A stretch of DNA of 64,000 nt, taken from Argentina anserina (taxonomy: Eukaryota > Streptophyta > Magnoliopsida > Rosales > Rosaceae). The DNA lies in NCBI RefSeq assembly GCF_933775445.1, contig NC_065875.1, forward strand, positions 12,041,001-12,105,000. Reading direction: 5' to 3'. This document shows, piece by piece, positions 46,156 through 57,900 of this stretch (positions within the stretch are counted from its first letter, which is position 1; each line of letters starts with the position of its first letter). A model generated the notes under the pieces. The model made no database searches. It worked only from the letters and a program-made list of their open reading frames with translations, and was not told the DNA's origin. Position numbers and translations under genes: made by a program.

Positions 46156-49100
46156 AATCTGGATCTGGGAGGGCAGCAATGGGAATGATAAGGAGAGAAT
46201 TATGATGCAGCAAACGGAATCTTGCTTTAAGACCCTTCTGGAACTGTAAGAATTAGTAAGACCCTGCTGGAACAGTAAGAACTAGTGAGTGAGCACTAAT
46301 GCAGGAGCTATTGTTGATCTTCAGCTGCATCAAAAAAGAACTGGGCAACAGTTAAGATTCCTGCTAAGGTAGCCAGTCAATTGATGATATGATTTATTGT
46401 CTACTGTAATCGGGGAGACCAGAAATGGTTAGTTTTGAACTTGTCTGTTTGCTCTTGACAGTCGGTAAAGATTATTTAAGTTTGAATTTCAGCCCAAGTT
46501 AAGAGTTCACGTGAACGATATGTCTATACTCTACTATGCATCAGAATAAAAGATGAGCTCCATGCAAATTGCGGAGTTACTAGAAGTCTAGAACTATTGT
46601 GTCACCTCAACTTTTGGCAAAATTGTAGAGAAGAGAGTTGGTTGCTCACATTTTGACGAATTTTAGATCTCACTTCAGGGGTTCAGCTTCTCCTCAAGGG
46701 TCTCCACTTCTGGTGAGTTCTTTTTCACTTTCTCCCTCCTCTTTGTGACTGATCATAATTTGAAGTCAAATGTTTGATGCATTGCAAGATGCTTTGGTTC
46801 TGCTATTTGGCCGGTGGCTCTTGGTCATCTTTGGTATATTTGGAACCTTTGACGTAGTAGTATATTTGATCCATTTCCAGACGGACAGTGGACATACCAA
46901 GAGAAAAATCTGCGGAAGTGAAAGGAGTTAATTTGGCAACCAGAAATTGATATATATGTATCAACAAAAGGTATAACCTTAGGGATCATGGATCATCTTT
47001 GCTAAATACTAGTATAGCTTTGTATGGTTTTAAAAACTGGTCTTTATGAAAAGCTCCATGGCGAAATGCATGGTAAACTCAATGTATCATGCTTCAAGGC
47101 TTCCAGTTTATAGCCTGTAAACATGAAGAAAATCTAAACTATCTCGACTTTCAGACTATTGCTCCAAAGTTCTTTTGATAAAGAATTGCTCATAATGTTT
47201 ATCATTGGAATCGGATTTTGTATTATTGTTTCATTTTTGTTTGATCCGAATCTCTACTCAAACCAGAACAAGTCGCATATGGATGAACCAAGTCGGGCGA
47301 CTAGATAGAATGGTAAAATTATGATTCATCTGATATTACAATATCTAGTTTGCAGGGTCCCCGAGAAGACGGCAGTGTATTTAGCTTCTAGCTCACTTGA
47401 GCACTTAAAATCTAAAATTTGAGCACTTGAGTGCATGGAAAGTATCTTGCCTGCTTGGTCATAAACTAATTTGCTCTTGTAACACAGTAATAAAAACCCA
47501 TCCAAATCCCAAATGACTGACCAGCAAAATGAAAAAATCAAGTGCTTGAAGAAAATAATCTTCTTGTCTATGACTATATCCCTCTGTTTCTCTTGATTCA
47601 GAGGTTTTGGTTCCAAGTCCCCCTCTTTTTTTTTTTTCTTTTTTCTATTGTTATTATTATTATTATTATTTTCTATTGTTATTTTAACCTTAAGCTGTGA
47701 TAGCGAGACGCTCCTCTTATATCTCCCTCTTTATCTAAAAATTGTTTGCGACTCTACATACGTAATTGTATATATTTTGACATGTATTTGTAGTACGTGG
47801 GTTTGGCCTAGCCCTTCCTCCTCCTTTATGTACAATTTTTTATCTATAAATAAATTTTCGTTTGAGGGCATGGAGCTAGCCCTTAGTTAGGGAAGCGAAA
47901 ATTAACCAAAAAGAAAAAAGGGAAGCGAAAAAGAAATTGTGAAAGAACATCCCAAGCTCCTAGCCTCCTAGCACGAGCATATACAGTATGAAAGAACTAA
48001 AACTCTAAAAAAAAGTATGTATTAGTTTCACAATTACTATAACCTAGCTATCTCAGGCAACTGCATGCCAGCCTAGCTGTCCACTTCTTCAAGAAAGCTC
48101 TAACCTTATCATAATTAAGCCTTGGCTAGCTGGCCGCTCAACCTAAGATCGGTTTCTAGCTCTTGTATGTTGTAACTCCATTATCTTCACATAAGGGTCA
48201 TTAGAGCCTGCTCTCGTAGATGGACATGCAATTTATAATTTATACAAACCACGTTAATTACACGCCAGTGCTCGGGTGCCTTGAGTTTTGGTATTATTTC
48301 TTGTTTGGAGAACAAATAAAAATTTACACTCCTCTTGCATCAGTCTTGCGCCATCACGTACTGGATGGACACGACCAAACAATGCTCCATTTCTCGTTAA
48401 TATATATTGGGGCTCGAACTATCGGAATCAGAATTTGCCTATTGGTAGGAAACATGTCGTGTGACAGGTAGAGATGAAGCAATAGTGTGGACTTACCATC
48501 CATTACTAACAGTGCACAACTCACCGACATGTATAAAAATAACATGCTATAACATTATGGTTTTGCTAGAATATTTATGAACTGAAGAACAGAAAACAAA
48601 ATCAGTGTACGTTTTGTAGCTATAAAATCCAAAACTTCCTTTCAAAATATGAGATTTGGAAGAGTTGGTGTCATCAATCTTTTATGAAATGCCAGAAAAT
48701 TAGATTCTTGCTATACCAAGTCTCTTTCACATAGATGGCATGGATCCAGCAGAAACGATATAGTTTAATGTTGAGTTGAGAATTCTTACGTGATGACATA
48801 GAGAAACTCTAACTTGTTTTTATTCCACTTTAATTTTTTGGTTATTAATGTTGAGTTAATAAATGGTTTGAGAGAGACCATAAAATCTCAAAATTATGCT
48901 GCACCATGCAGATTCTGTATATGTTTCTAAATCCTAACTCCTAACTCAGCATGATCTATCTGGTCATTAATCAGTTACCCTAACTATAAAGTAACACCAA
49001 ACTGATTACCAACAAATGTCTTGCATTACAAATATTTTATGCTTGTTGATCAAATTGCTTCTATGTTCTCAATGAATACTAACTCCATAAACGAGTAAAG

Positions 49101-49244
49101 GAAGAACTCACAGATATATATAGAGGTTAGCAGTTGAACTAACTCCAAATTGTGCATTCTTCTTGTACACTCTTAAATTCTCCTATAATGCCTTGTCGTT
49201 GAGTATCTAGACTACTTCAGATGTTTGAGAACATCTTCTCCTAC
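46156..49244. other. 3' flank of SNRNP35 and intergenic sequence
   Basis: No further gene is recognised. A T-rich and (TTA)n stretch lies at 47624-47680. Short frames on both strands show no domain. The first few hundred bases probably contain the 3' untranslated region of SNRNP35. Confidence 0.45.
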
Positions 49245-50534
49245 TTAATGGTAGCAAGTTGGAGCATCCAATACCAATAGTAATCGAACATGGCACAAAA
49301 GCTGGTACAAACGCTTTCGACAGTCTGCTGTACCACAATAGCAAGCTAACTCCTTGACTCTTCCATCAGCACCAACCACACTACCAAGCTCATAACCATA
49401 GTCATATGTCAGCTCTTGCATCGGAGATATGTCATCTGCAGCAAACAACACAATCCTAGCTAGTTTAACATCATGGTGAGAACTCAATACACATTGCACA
49501 AAAAGATTTGGCTCGCAACTATGATTGATGAACCTCGCAAAATTTCCACTGGATCCGGCATCTATACAATACTCGGGGTCACTTTCGTCTAATGACTTGT
49601 TACCTCCATTCTCGCCAGCACCATGGCCATTTACAGTGTGCACTTCACCCAGACGCTTCTCCCTAACTCCAATCCCCTTCATTGTATGCTCACAATCGAT
49701 TTCAAAAAAGTAATCATTCACAGAGACATTGTCTAGGTCACTGGTCTTCGTTAGAACACCAGTATACTCGCACACATAACCCCCGGACGGAATAAGATCC
49801 CAGGACCTAACGGCCCAGCCTTTATCAGGTGTCTTATATACTTCTAGCTTATACTTCAATCCTTGCTGAGATGTGCGGTTCAAGCACTTGGGGCCGCAGC
49901 CGCAGTTCGGACCACACTCGAAAACAACAGCCTTGGGTTCAAACAACCTGCCGCCACCAGTTTTGGCAACATAAGGAAAATCATATCCATTGAGAATAGC
50001 ACACGAACAAGTCCTCGCATTGCACTTTCCTTTACAATTACATCCGTCGGCGCTCGCCGGAATAACTAGATTTTTTGCAACCCTAATGGAGCTAAGATAT
50101 TCAAACTCTTCCGGAGCTACAGGAGGGACGTCAACTTCATTAGTAACAGGGATGCATATATTTTCTTTGCCATTACAAATATCACTACAAACCAAGCCAG
50201 GTAACTCATTCTCAACATCTTCGGAAGACTCTTGACCTAAATCCCGCTGACTCTTGCGAGTTAGATGGAACTCATCAGTAGTGATTAAATAGTTGAGTCT
50301 ACGGGTTTCTCTGAGCTTTTTGATAGAGCTTATAGAGTTCTTGCCCAACTCGGATAAAGGAGCAAACCAACTTATCCCTAAATTATTTACCTCCGTAGTG
50401 TCTGCAGTTTCACCGTTAGCCTTGGCTTTCTTTCTGCCGTCTCTCTTTGCATCCCTTGGTGACGTCCGTTTGCGACTGTTTTTCCTGCCGGGGCTAACCC
50501 TAGGCTCACCGGTGGATCCCTTTAAGGCCCCCAT
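49245..50534 (-). CDS. SUVH4/KRYPTONITE-type H3K9 methyltransferase, intronless and lacking the SRA domain
   Basis: SUVH proteins methylate histone H3 lysine 9 in chromatin. From the first ATG (50534) the frame has 429 codons. A basic N-terminus with likely nuclear signals (RKNSRKR, KRDGRKKAK) is followed by the segment that normally follows the SRA domain (CIPVTNEVDVPPVAP, 127-141). Then come a pre-SET domain (about 165-219; CNCKGKC, CGPNCGCGPKC), a SET domain (about 226-388) with GWAVRSWDLIPSG, FINHSCEPN (335-343) and ELTYDYGY (374-381), and a post-SET CYCGTADC (398-405). All catalytic and zinc-ligand motifs appear present. The SRA (methyl-cytosine-binding) domain expected between residues 100 and 115 is absent. 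Nineteen extra residues follow the usual CRKRLY end. SUVH4 genes normally have many introns; this copy has none, so a retrogene is likely. Full-length family members are about 600-700 residues. Confidence 0.88.
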   Translation of the reverse strand: MGALKGSTGEPRVSPGRKNSRKRTSPRDAKRDGRKKAKANGETADTTEVNNLGISWFAPLSELGKNSISSIKKLRETRRLNYLITTDEFHLTRKSQRDLGQESSEDVENELPGLVCSDICNGKENICIPVTNEVDVPPVAPEEFEYLSSIRVAKNLVIPASADGCNCKGKCNARTCSCAILNGYDFPYVAKTGGGRLFEPKAVVFECGPNCGCGPKCLNRTSQQGLKYKLEVYKTPDKGWAVRSWDLIPSGGYVCEYTGVLTKTSDLDNVSVNDYFFEIDCEHTMKGIGVREKRLGEVHTVNGHGAGENGGNKSLDESDPEYCIDAGSSGNFARFINHSCEPNLFVQCVLSSHHDVKLARIVLFAADDISPMQELTYDYGYELGSVVGADGRVKELACYCGTADCRKRLYQLLCHVRLLLVLDAPTCYH

Positions 50535-50616
50535 CGAATTGTGATCAGGGAAAAAGGGGAGTGAGAACAAGAGCTAATTGGGGGAATGAAGTGGAGGAAA
50601 TTTGGATATGTTTAGA

Positions 50617-50725
50617 TAGGCAAAGATGTCAATGGAGGCGGAACCACACATATATATATATATATATATATATAGGCAAAGATGTCAATGGAGGCGGAAC
50701 CACATATATATATATATATATATAA
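50617..50725. repeat. Tandem duplication with AT microsatellites
   Basis: GGCAAAGATGTCAATGGAGG followed by CGGAACCACA and an (AT)n run occurs twice, at about 50620 and 50676. It lies upstream of the SUVH4-like start codon and next to the viral fragment. Confidence 0.8.
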
Positions 50726-51151
50726 GAGTTGTAAGTAATCAATCTCTGCTTTTTAAACCTTCTTAGTCCCCAGGTGGAGGCTCTGCCTCCTAAGCGTGGA
50801 TCCTAAATCGATCTATTTATTAACACTTCTCAATCCCCGATTGGAAGGCCTAGCCTCCTAGAGTGGTCCTTGAGTTGAATCTTTAAATCCTCTATTTATT
50901 GTGCTACTTGTTTGTTTTTCTGCTTCTATTCTTAAGACTTTAGGAATTTACTTCTTTTTACTGGGTTTCTGGGTTTCCTTCTTCTCCAACCAAACAGTAA
51001 GTTTTCCAGGTCCAAACACTAAGTCCCAAGTGAGGCATGAGCGGATGCGGCATGAGCGGAGCAGAGAAGAGTGTTACCCTTAGGTCTAAGTATTCTGAAG
51101 TCAATTCTCTACCATTTTAAGTCTAGTACCAGATCCCTCCCACCTAGCACA

Positions 51152-53170
51152 ATGAGCAGACTTTTTAGATCCAATTCAGTCTCCTCTCGAGGGTCTAGTT
51201 TCTCCTTGAATAGGATCCCAGACATTGTTAATGAAGAACAGATCGAATACCAGTCAAATGATAATATTGACCCTAATGATTGGAACATACCCAGAGTACC
51301 TACCAGTGAAATTTATAGGAAAAAATGGAATCTTGCAGCCTTTAAAGGAGAACATCACATTAAATCAGTAGAACAAGTTTACGCCTTGAGTAAACAACAT
51401 GAAACTTGCCAACTTCTCAGTCCAGATTCAATTAAAAAACATCAGAAAGATGGTCACCATTTCCTTCATATTGGCTTAGTTCAAATTGGTATTAAACCTT
51501 TAACAAGACTTGGTCTTAATGCCTCTATTCTCTTATGTCTAAGAGATGCAAGATTTACCAACTTCACTGATAGTACCCTTGGTCTAATCGAGTCAAGTCT
51601 TTTTAATGGACCAGTTCACTTTAATTGTTTCCCAGACTTTTCAATCAGCCTAAGTGACCCTCATATCTTAAAAACTTTAACTTTAAACATTAAAACCTCA
51701 GGATACAATATCCTTGAAGGAACCCAACCACTTGCTTTAATCTACCGAATCCATTACAAAGTTACTGGCACAAATATGAATTTTCAAGCCATTAATAGAA
51801 GTCCTAAGAGCCAAACCTTGTTAATTCAAAGCAGTCAAAATAATGCAAACATCACTGTCCCGCAAACTATCAGATGGTCGGATGTTCATCTTCCGGCTGA
51901 ATGGTCTCTTACCAATGAATATCAACCAACAAATACTCAACGCAATCTTTCTGATTTAGATTCTATTCGTCAATACAATGATGGAACTATAAGAATTAAC
52001 TTCCAAAATTCAAAAATTAGCAGAACACCAAGAATTCAAGAAATAGGAAGTTCCTCTAGGCATTCTTTTGCCACTGCCAGGCAATCATTTGCCGGCTCAA
52101 CCACTGCAGATTCTACGTCTCGCCGTGATCGTGACATAGAACTTGATAATGTCATCAGAGAAATTCGAATAAAAGAATTAGAAGAACAAGTTCAGAATTT
52201 AAGAATTAACAGTATAAGGACAAATGAACAAGTCAGCTACCCAAATTATACTGAAACTGAAAATAATAATAATACAACTGTTGAAGAAAGACAAAACTCT
52301 CCAACATCCCCAACAGCTTCAGATTTTATTGTAGTTCCTCCAGAAAATCCTCATATAAATACACTTAATCAACCATTCAAAATCGATTATCCTAAATTAG
52401 ATACTCATTTGAAAGCTAAAGAAAATATCCTTAGAAGAAACCTTTTTAGAATGAAATTTCCTTTTGAAAATCAAAGAAAACAATTATTTAAAGATTGGCA
52501 AGACTTGATGCAAAAAACAAAAAATGAAATATTCTTTCTTGATTTCCTAGACCAATTAAATGGACATAAAAACATTCAGACTTTAACAAAAACAAAATGG
52601 CAAACTGTCCTTCCTAATTCAACTCAAACTAACACTATTTCCTCTAGTCATCCTCCTTCAGAAACCATAGTTTTTAATCATAAAACAAGCCCAGTTTTAG
52701 CTTCGCCTTTTAAAAATCCTTCTGATGATGCGAAAGTTAAGGAACTTAACCCAGATGCTAAGAAGATTATTGAACAAAATAATTACACAAATAATTACCT
52801 AATTACTATTGGAGAACAATTAGACAAAATAGAAACAACACTTGATCATGTTACATCTAAAGTTCATATTTTACCCAGCCCTAAAACAGAATCTCCAATA
52901 ATTCATTTCAATAGTAAACCTATTGTCGCGCCTACAAATTCAATCCAAAAAATAGAAAAATTATTAAAAAACTTAAAAAATGTACCAAGATCATCTAATA
53001 CAATTTCTGTAATCAATACAAAACAAACTCTTGATTCCACTTCTGATAGCGATTCAACCATAATTTCTCAATTAGACAAGGCATTCCAAACTTTAAATAT
53101 TGATCGAATAATGCGACCAAAGAGGCAACATTTAAGAAATTGGACCGAGTCAACCAACCAGATGGGCTGA
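51152..53170 (+). CDS. Caulimovirid movement-protein-like ORF (30K superfamily)
   Basis: The frame is intact at 672 codons from the ATG at 51152; it is open further upstream but without another ATG. Residues about 60-210 resemble the 30K-type viral movement protein domain, which modifies plasmodesmata for cell-to-cell spread, with the hydrophobic core around LGLNASILLCLRD and a conserved-type aspartate in CFPDFSISL. A Ser/Thr/Asn-rich linker follows, then a probable coiled coil at about 330-365 (IELDNVIREIRIKELEEQV) and a lysine-rich C-terminal half with no named domain. It stands alone: no polymerase frame follows before the promoter-like region. Absence of stops in 2 kb suggests recent integration or selection. 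The exact viral genus is not decided. Confidence 0.72.
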   Translation: MSRLFRSNSVSSRGSSFSLNRIPDIVNEEQIEYQSNDNIDPNDWNIPRVPTSEIYRKKWNLAAFKGEHHIKSVEQVYALSKQHETCQLLSPDSIKKHQKDGHHFLHIGLVQIGIKPLTRLGLNASILLCLRDARFTNFTDSTLGLIESSLFNGPVHFNCFPDFSISLSDPHILKTLTLNIKTSGYNILEGTQPLALIYRIHYKVTGTNMNFQAINRSPKSQTLLIQSSQNNANITVPQTIRWSDVHLPAEWSLTNEYQPTNTQRNLSDLDSIRQYNDGTIRINFQNSKISRTPRIQEIGSSSRHSFATARQSFAGSTTADSTSRRDRDIELDNVIREIRIKELEEQVQNLRINSIRTNEQVSYPNYTETENNNNTTVEERQNSPTSPTASDFIVVPPENPHINTLNQPFKIDYPKLDTHLKAKENILRRNLFRMKFPFENQRKQLFKDWQDLMQKTKNEIFFLDFLDQLNGHKNIQTLTKTKWQTVLPNSTQTNTISSSHPPSETIVFNHKTSPVLASPFKNPSDDAKVKELNPDAKKIIEQNNYTNNYLITIGEQLDKIETTLDHVTSKVHILPSPKTESPIIHFNSKPIVAPTNSIQKIEKLLKNLKNVPRSSNTISVINTKQTLDSTSDSDSTIISQLDKAFQTLNIDRIMRPKRQHLRNWTESTNQMG

Positions 53171-53408
53171 TTACCAAGATAGTCAAGACCCATACGAACT
53201 ATAGATAATCCAGCATTAGCAAACCCAGTCAAGATTCAAGCCCAAGTCAAAGATCTAAGCAAAAGTCAAAATAAGCTTTTCCACCGAAGCTACAGTCACT
53301 CGACAGAATACTATTCATGAACAGTGACTTTTTACTATTCACTCACATGTCAGACAGTCCACTATTCAGTAACAGTCAAAGTCAACAGTAAAAGCAGATT
53401 CGTTCTCC

Positions 53409-53416
53409 TATATAAG
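53409..53416 (+). promoter_or_regulatory. Viral-type TATA box
   Basis: TATATAAG is preceded by several ACTATTCA/GAACAGTGA motifs (53300-53370) and followed by a C/T-rich start region. This resembles the layout of pararetroviral full-length transcript promoters. Confidence 0.6.
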
Positions 53417-53611
53417 GAGGTCCTCTCCTTCATTAGAATCACCCCGGAATTTTCCAATTCCTCTCTTCTCTCCCTCTCTGGACAATCCGAGAGCTTCTTC
53501 ATTGTAATAGTTCTTTTAATTCATGCATAAGTTCTTATTAAGTCAGTAATCTTTAGTTTCCATTCTGTTGTATTAAACCTTCTGTAATATTATGGTCACC
53601 TAGTAACAATC

Positions 53612-53617
53612 AATAAA
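53612..53617 (+). terminator. Poly(A) signal of the viral unit
   Basis: AATAAA lies about 200 nt after the TATA box, with TTGT-rich sequence around it; the spacing fits the short terminal redundancy of caulimovirid transcripts. Confidence 0.5.
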
Positions 53618-53869
53618 ACATTGTAATATATGCTATATATATATATATCTATATATATATATACTCCGTCGACGTCTAGGGTTTTTAAGTTAGATTAGAG
53701 AAACATTCCTACCATAGGTGGGATTCTTCTTCATCAGATTTCAACCCACACAGTTTATCCCCTGAGCAACCTCGCGTCGCCTATCGATGATTTAAGCTCA
53801 TATTCTTTGATTTTCAGACTGTTGATTCTGATTTTTGTTTGATTTTCTTATTTTTAAATGTAAGGTGGC

Positions 53870-54046
53870 TGTTAGTGCGATTCACTTTAGCTTTAGCATG
53901 ATTAACTCCGGAAATCACGGGAGTGATTCACGGAGGAAATCAAGGAAGCATTTGTCACCAAAGATACTTTAGTTGGCTTATATAAGCCAATTTAATGTTG
54001 TATACATTTATGATGTAATCGAGTAATATAATCAAATTCTTCAACT
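53870..54046 (+). repeat. 5' LTR of the young copia element
   Basis: 177 bp with a TTATATAAG promoter-like box near 53980. Confidence 0.9.
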
Positions 54047-54768
54047 TGGTATCAGAGCTGAGTCTCTGTTTTTTCTGGGTTTTTTGGCCGTGCATTTCTG
54101 TCTTGCCGAGGACAACTCGACGCTGCTTACCTGCTTGGTATCCTGCTCCAACGAAGCGCTCCCCGAGGAAAACTCGAAGCTGCTCCGGCTCCACATTTCC
54201 CTCGCCCGCGAAAATCCCGCTCCCCGTTATCTCCTTCATTTTGTAACTCGAAGCTGCTTGGTATCTCTCTCCTCTCCACGCATCGACCAGTCGACGCAGA
54301 CGCCATTCCTCCGTGAATCAACAACTCCTCATCTGCAGCTACCCTTCTGTTGGAGATAAATCAGATAATCATCTCCCTCGGTTTCAATCTTTTGGAAATT
54401 TGCGCGTGCCTTGTTTCGGTGGAACTTCATTGTTCCAAAGTCTCAGTCTGCCGCCGGAGGTCGAAACCCCGTGACCAAGTCCTCCTCGCTCCGACGACGA
54501 TCAAGGAGGCGCAGCTACCAAGCCACGTCGCTCTCCGCTCCGACGACGACCAAGGAGGCGCAGTCGAAGCACGGAGGTGCGTAGCGACCAAGCCCACTTC
54601 CACGGGCAAATCCCATTCTGTTGGTTCATCACCGGCGCCGACGACGACCTCGTTTCTTCCGGATCCCCGATAGCCGCACCTCCGGAGGGGCAGGAAGCCG
54701 GAAAAATCGACGACGACCCGGCCCGAATTCGCGAGATCCGAATTCACGCGATAATTCGGCGAATTCCC

Positions 54769-54860
54769 GACCCGGTCCGCTTCCGACCCGACCCGGTCTG
54801 CTTCCGACCCGACCCGGTCCGCTTCCGACCCGACCCGGTCCGTTTCCAATCCGATCCGGT
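54769..54860 (+). repeat. 21-bp tandem repeat in the copia leader
   Basis: About four copies of GACCCGACCCGGTCCGCTTC(C), in frame as a 7-residue TRPGPLP repeat upstream of pol. It occupies the place where gag is expected. Confidence 0.85.
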
Positions 54861-54941
54861 TCACCGACAGTGCAAGTGCACCCAAGACAGATTCAAAACC
54901 TTTTTTTTGTTTGTTTCCGCTGCATCAAACCGGAAATTGGT

Positions 54942-57900
54942 ATGGCTTTACACATTTCTAATTTTGTTGGTTCTAATACATGGATTATTGATTCTGGTGC
55001 GTCTGATCATATGACTTATGATAAATCTTTTTTTTCCGTATTGTCTCCTCCACCAGTACCCTATGTTACGAATGCTAATGGTGAGGCATTCCCCGTATTA
55101 GGGAAAGGGTCAGTTCGTATTACTCCTACAATAGAGCTTCACAATGTACTATATGTACCTGATTTATCTCATCATTTGATATCTGTTCCCCAATTGAACA
55201 CTGATGCTAAGTGCTCTGTGACATTTTTTCCTATGTATGCGATATTTCAGGATCTTCTAACCGGGGAGCTAATTGGTCGGGGGTATTTGAGGGGTCGGTT
55301 GTTTCATCTGGATCAGACATATGCTGGGGAGAAACCAGGGACACCGTCTCAGACCGCTTTAATCTCCACTTCTGACAAGCTAAGTGAAATTTGGTTATGG
55401 CATCGTCGCTTAGGGCATCCATCTTTTAGTATTATGAAAAAATCTATGTCTACCTTGTTTATTTGTGTGGATGAGTCTTCTTTACGTTGTGAGACATGTG
55501 TTTTAGGCAAGAGTCATCGGTCTACTTATTCCCCTAGTACTTCTAATAAAAGTACTATTCCTTTTGAATTAATTCATTCTGATGTTTGGGGACCATCCAA
55601 AGAGTCTACTGTGTCAGGGATGAGGTATTATGTGTCTTTTATTGATGATTGCACCCGTCTTTCGTGGGTTGTTCTCCTCAAAACTAAAGATGAGGTTTTT
55701 CCAGCTTTTCAAGCCTTCTATACCACTGTTCAAACCCAATATAATGCCACAATTAGAGTTCTTCGGTCTGATAATGGGGGGGAATATGTGAATCATGTCT
55801 TTCAGGAGTTCTTTAACACACACGGAATTGTTCATCAAACAACGTGTCCTTACACACCTGAGCAAAATGGGGTTTCTGAAAGAAAAAATCGTCATTTACT
55901 TGAAATGGCTCGGTGTATTCTTTTTAGTGCCCACATGCCTAAATACCTTTGGGGTGATGCTGTCATTACTTCCGCCCACCTCATTAATCGTCTTCCATCT
56001 CGTGTCCTTCAAGGGAAAATTCCCTACGAGGTGCTTGCATCTCATGTCTCATTACCCTCTTTTCATAATCTTCCTGCCCGTGTTTTCGGTTGTGTTGCTT
56101 TTGTTCATCTTCCACAACATCAGCGTTCTAAGTTGGATGCCCGGGCGGTTAAATGTGTGTTTGTTAGATATGGAGGACATCAGAAAGGGTACCGGTGCTA
56201 TCATCCTCCTACTCGGAAGTACTATGTCACTATGGATGTTACCTTTTTTGAGGACATGAGTTATTTTTCCTCTTCTGATACTGCTCTTCAGGGGAGAATT
56301 CCTATTTTGAAGAGTTGTATCATGGAGAGGGGGAGACAAATGAGCCAGTCGATATGGTAACAGGTTCCGTTGAGATTACCAAGGTGTCAGCCACACAGGC
56401 ACCACCGGAGGTCATCACTCAAGAGATTCAGGTACCAGAAGCTGACAACACAACTGCCCCTCATGTATCCCGTACTACTGTTTATATCCCTGACCAAAGC
56501 TCTCCTGGTACAGAAGATCACTCATCTGAGGTTAGTCATTCTATTCAGGGTAATAGTAGACAATATGTTTTGCCAAATAGGTCTACTCGAGGTCAACCCA
56601 CAAAAAAATATGAACCTACCCTTCAAACTAAAGCCAAGTATCCGGTGGCCAATTTTATATCTACCAAAAGATTATCTAAGTCATATGAGTCATTCGTGAA
56701 TCAAATATCTACTGTATCAGTACCTAACAAAGTGTAAGATGCATTGGGAGATCCAAAGTGGAGGAAAGCAATGGAGGAAGAGATGGAAGCATTACAAAAG
56801 AACAATACTTGGGAGCTTGTACCTCCACCATATGGCAAGAAGACTGTAGGATGTCGATGGGTGTTTACAGTGAAGCACAATCCAGATGGGTCAGTAAGCC
56901 GGTATAAAGCACGCCTAGTAGCAAAGGGGTCCACCCAGACATATGGCATAGACTATGATGAGACATTTGCACCTGTTGCAAAGATAAACACTATCCGGGT
57001 ATTGCTCTCTATCGCTGCTAACTCGAACTGGCCACTTAGGCAGTTTGATGTTAAGATTGCATTCCTTCATGGAGAACTAACAGAGGAAGTATACATGGAT
57101 CTTCCGCCTGGATATGTGGCCACTTCTCTAAGTAACTCTGTATGCAGATTGAGAAAGTCTTTGTATGGTCTTAAACAGTCACCTCGTGCTTGGTTTGGAA
57201 GATTCTCACAATTTATGAGGAAAATTGGCTACACGCAGAGTAATTCAGACCACACATTATTTCTCAAACACCAACAAGGGAATGTAACAGCCCTAATCAT
57301 ATATGTTGACGATATGGTAGTTACTGGTAATGATACTATTGAGGTGGACAGATTACAAAAGCAGCTAGCCACAGAGTTTGAAATGAAGGACTTAGGTACA
57401 CTCAAGTACTTCTTGGGTATTGAGGTAGCCCGGGGAAGTGATGGTATCTATTTGTGTCAGAGGAAATACATACTTGATCTACTAACAGAGACAGGTATGT
57501 TAGATTGCACTCCAATTGATATTCCTATTGAGCAGAACCATCGGTTAGCAGAGTACCCAGATCAAGTGCCCACTGATAAAACTCGTTATCAGAGGCTAGT
57601 TGGACGTCTGATTTATTTGTCACATACCAGGCCAGATGTTGCGTATGCAGTAAGTGTAGTGAGTCAGTTCATGCATAATCCGAGTGTGGATCATATGGAT
57701 GCTGTTGTGAGGATTTTGAGGTACTTGAAGTCAGCTCCAGGGAGAGGAGTAATGTTTTCTAATCACAACAATATCCTTGAGATTTGTGGCTTCACAGATG
57801 CAGACTGGGCTGGAAATATTACTGATCGGAGGTCCACATCAGGGTACTTTACCTTTGTTGGAGGCAATCTTGTTACGTGGAGGAGTAAAAAACAAAATGT

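Larger units (their letters stand above)
50731..53640 (+). mobile_element. Endogenous caulimovirid (plant pararetrovirus) fragment
   Basis: A leader-like region (about 50731-51151, several short frames) precedes a movement-protein ORF (51152-53170). That is followed by an intergenic region with a strong TATA box (53409-53416) and, about 200 nt on, an AATAAA poly(A) signal (53612-53617). This arrangement of promoter and poly(A) signal resembles the terminally redundant transcript region of Caulimoviridae. No coat protein zinc finger, protease or reverse transcriptase is present here. The exact ends are uncertain; no target duplication or LTR is visible. Related endogenous elements, such as florendoviruses, are common in flowering plants. 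Confidence 0.7.

Noticed and set aside
54427..54885. Minus-strand frame with a repeated DRVGSEA peptide
   Set aside because: It is the antisense of the 21-bp repeat in the copia leader.
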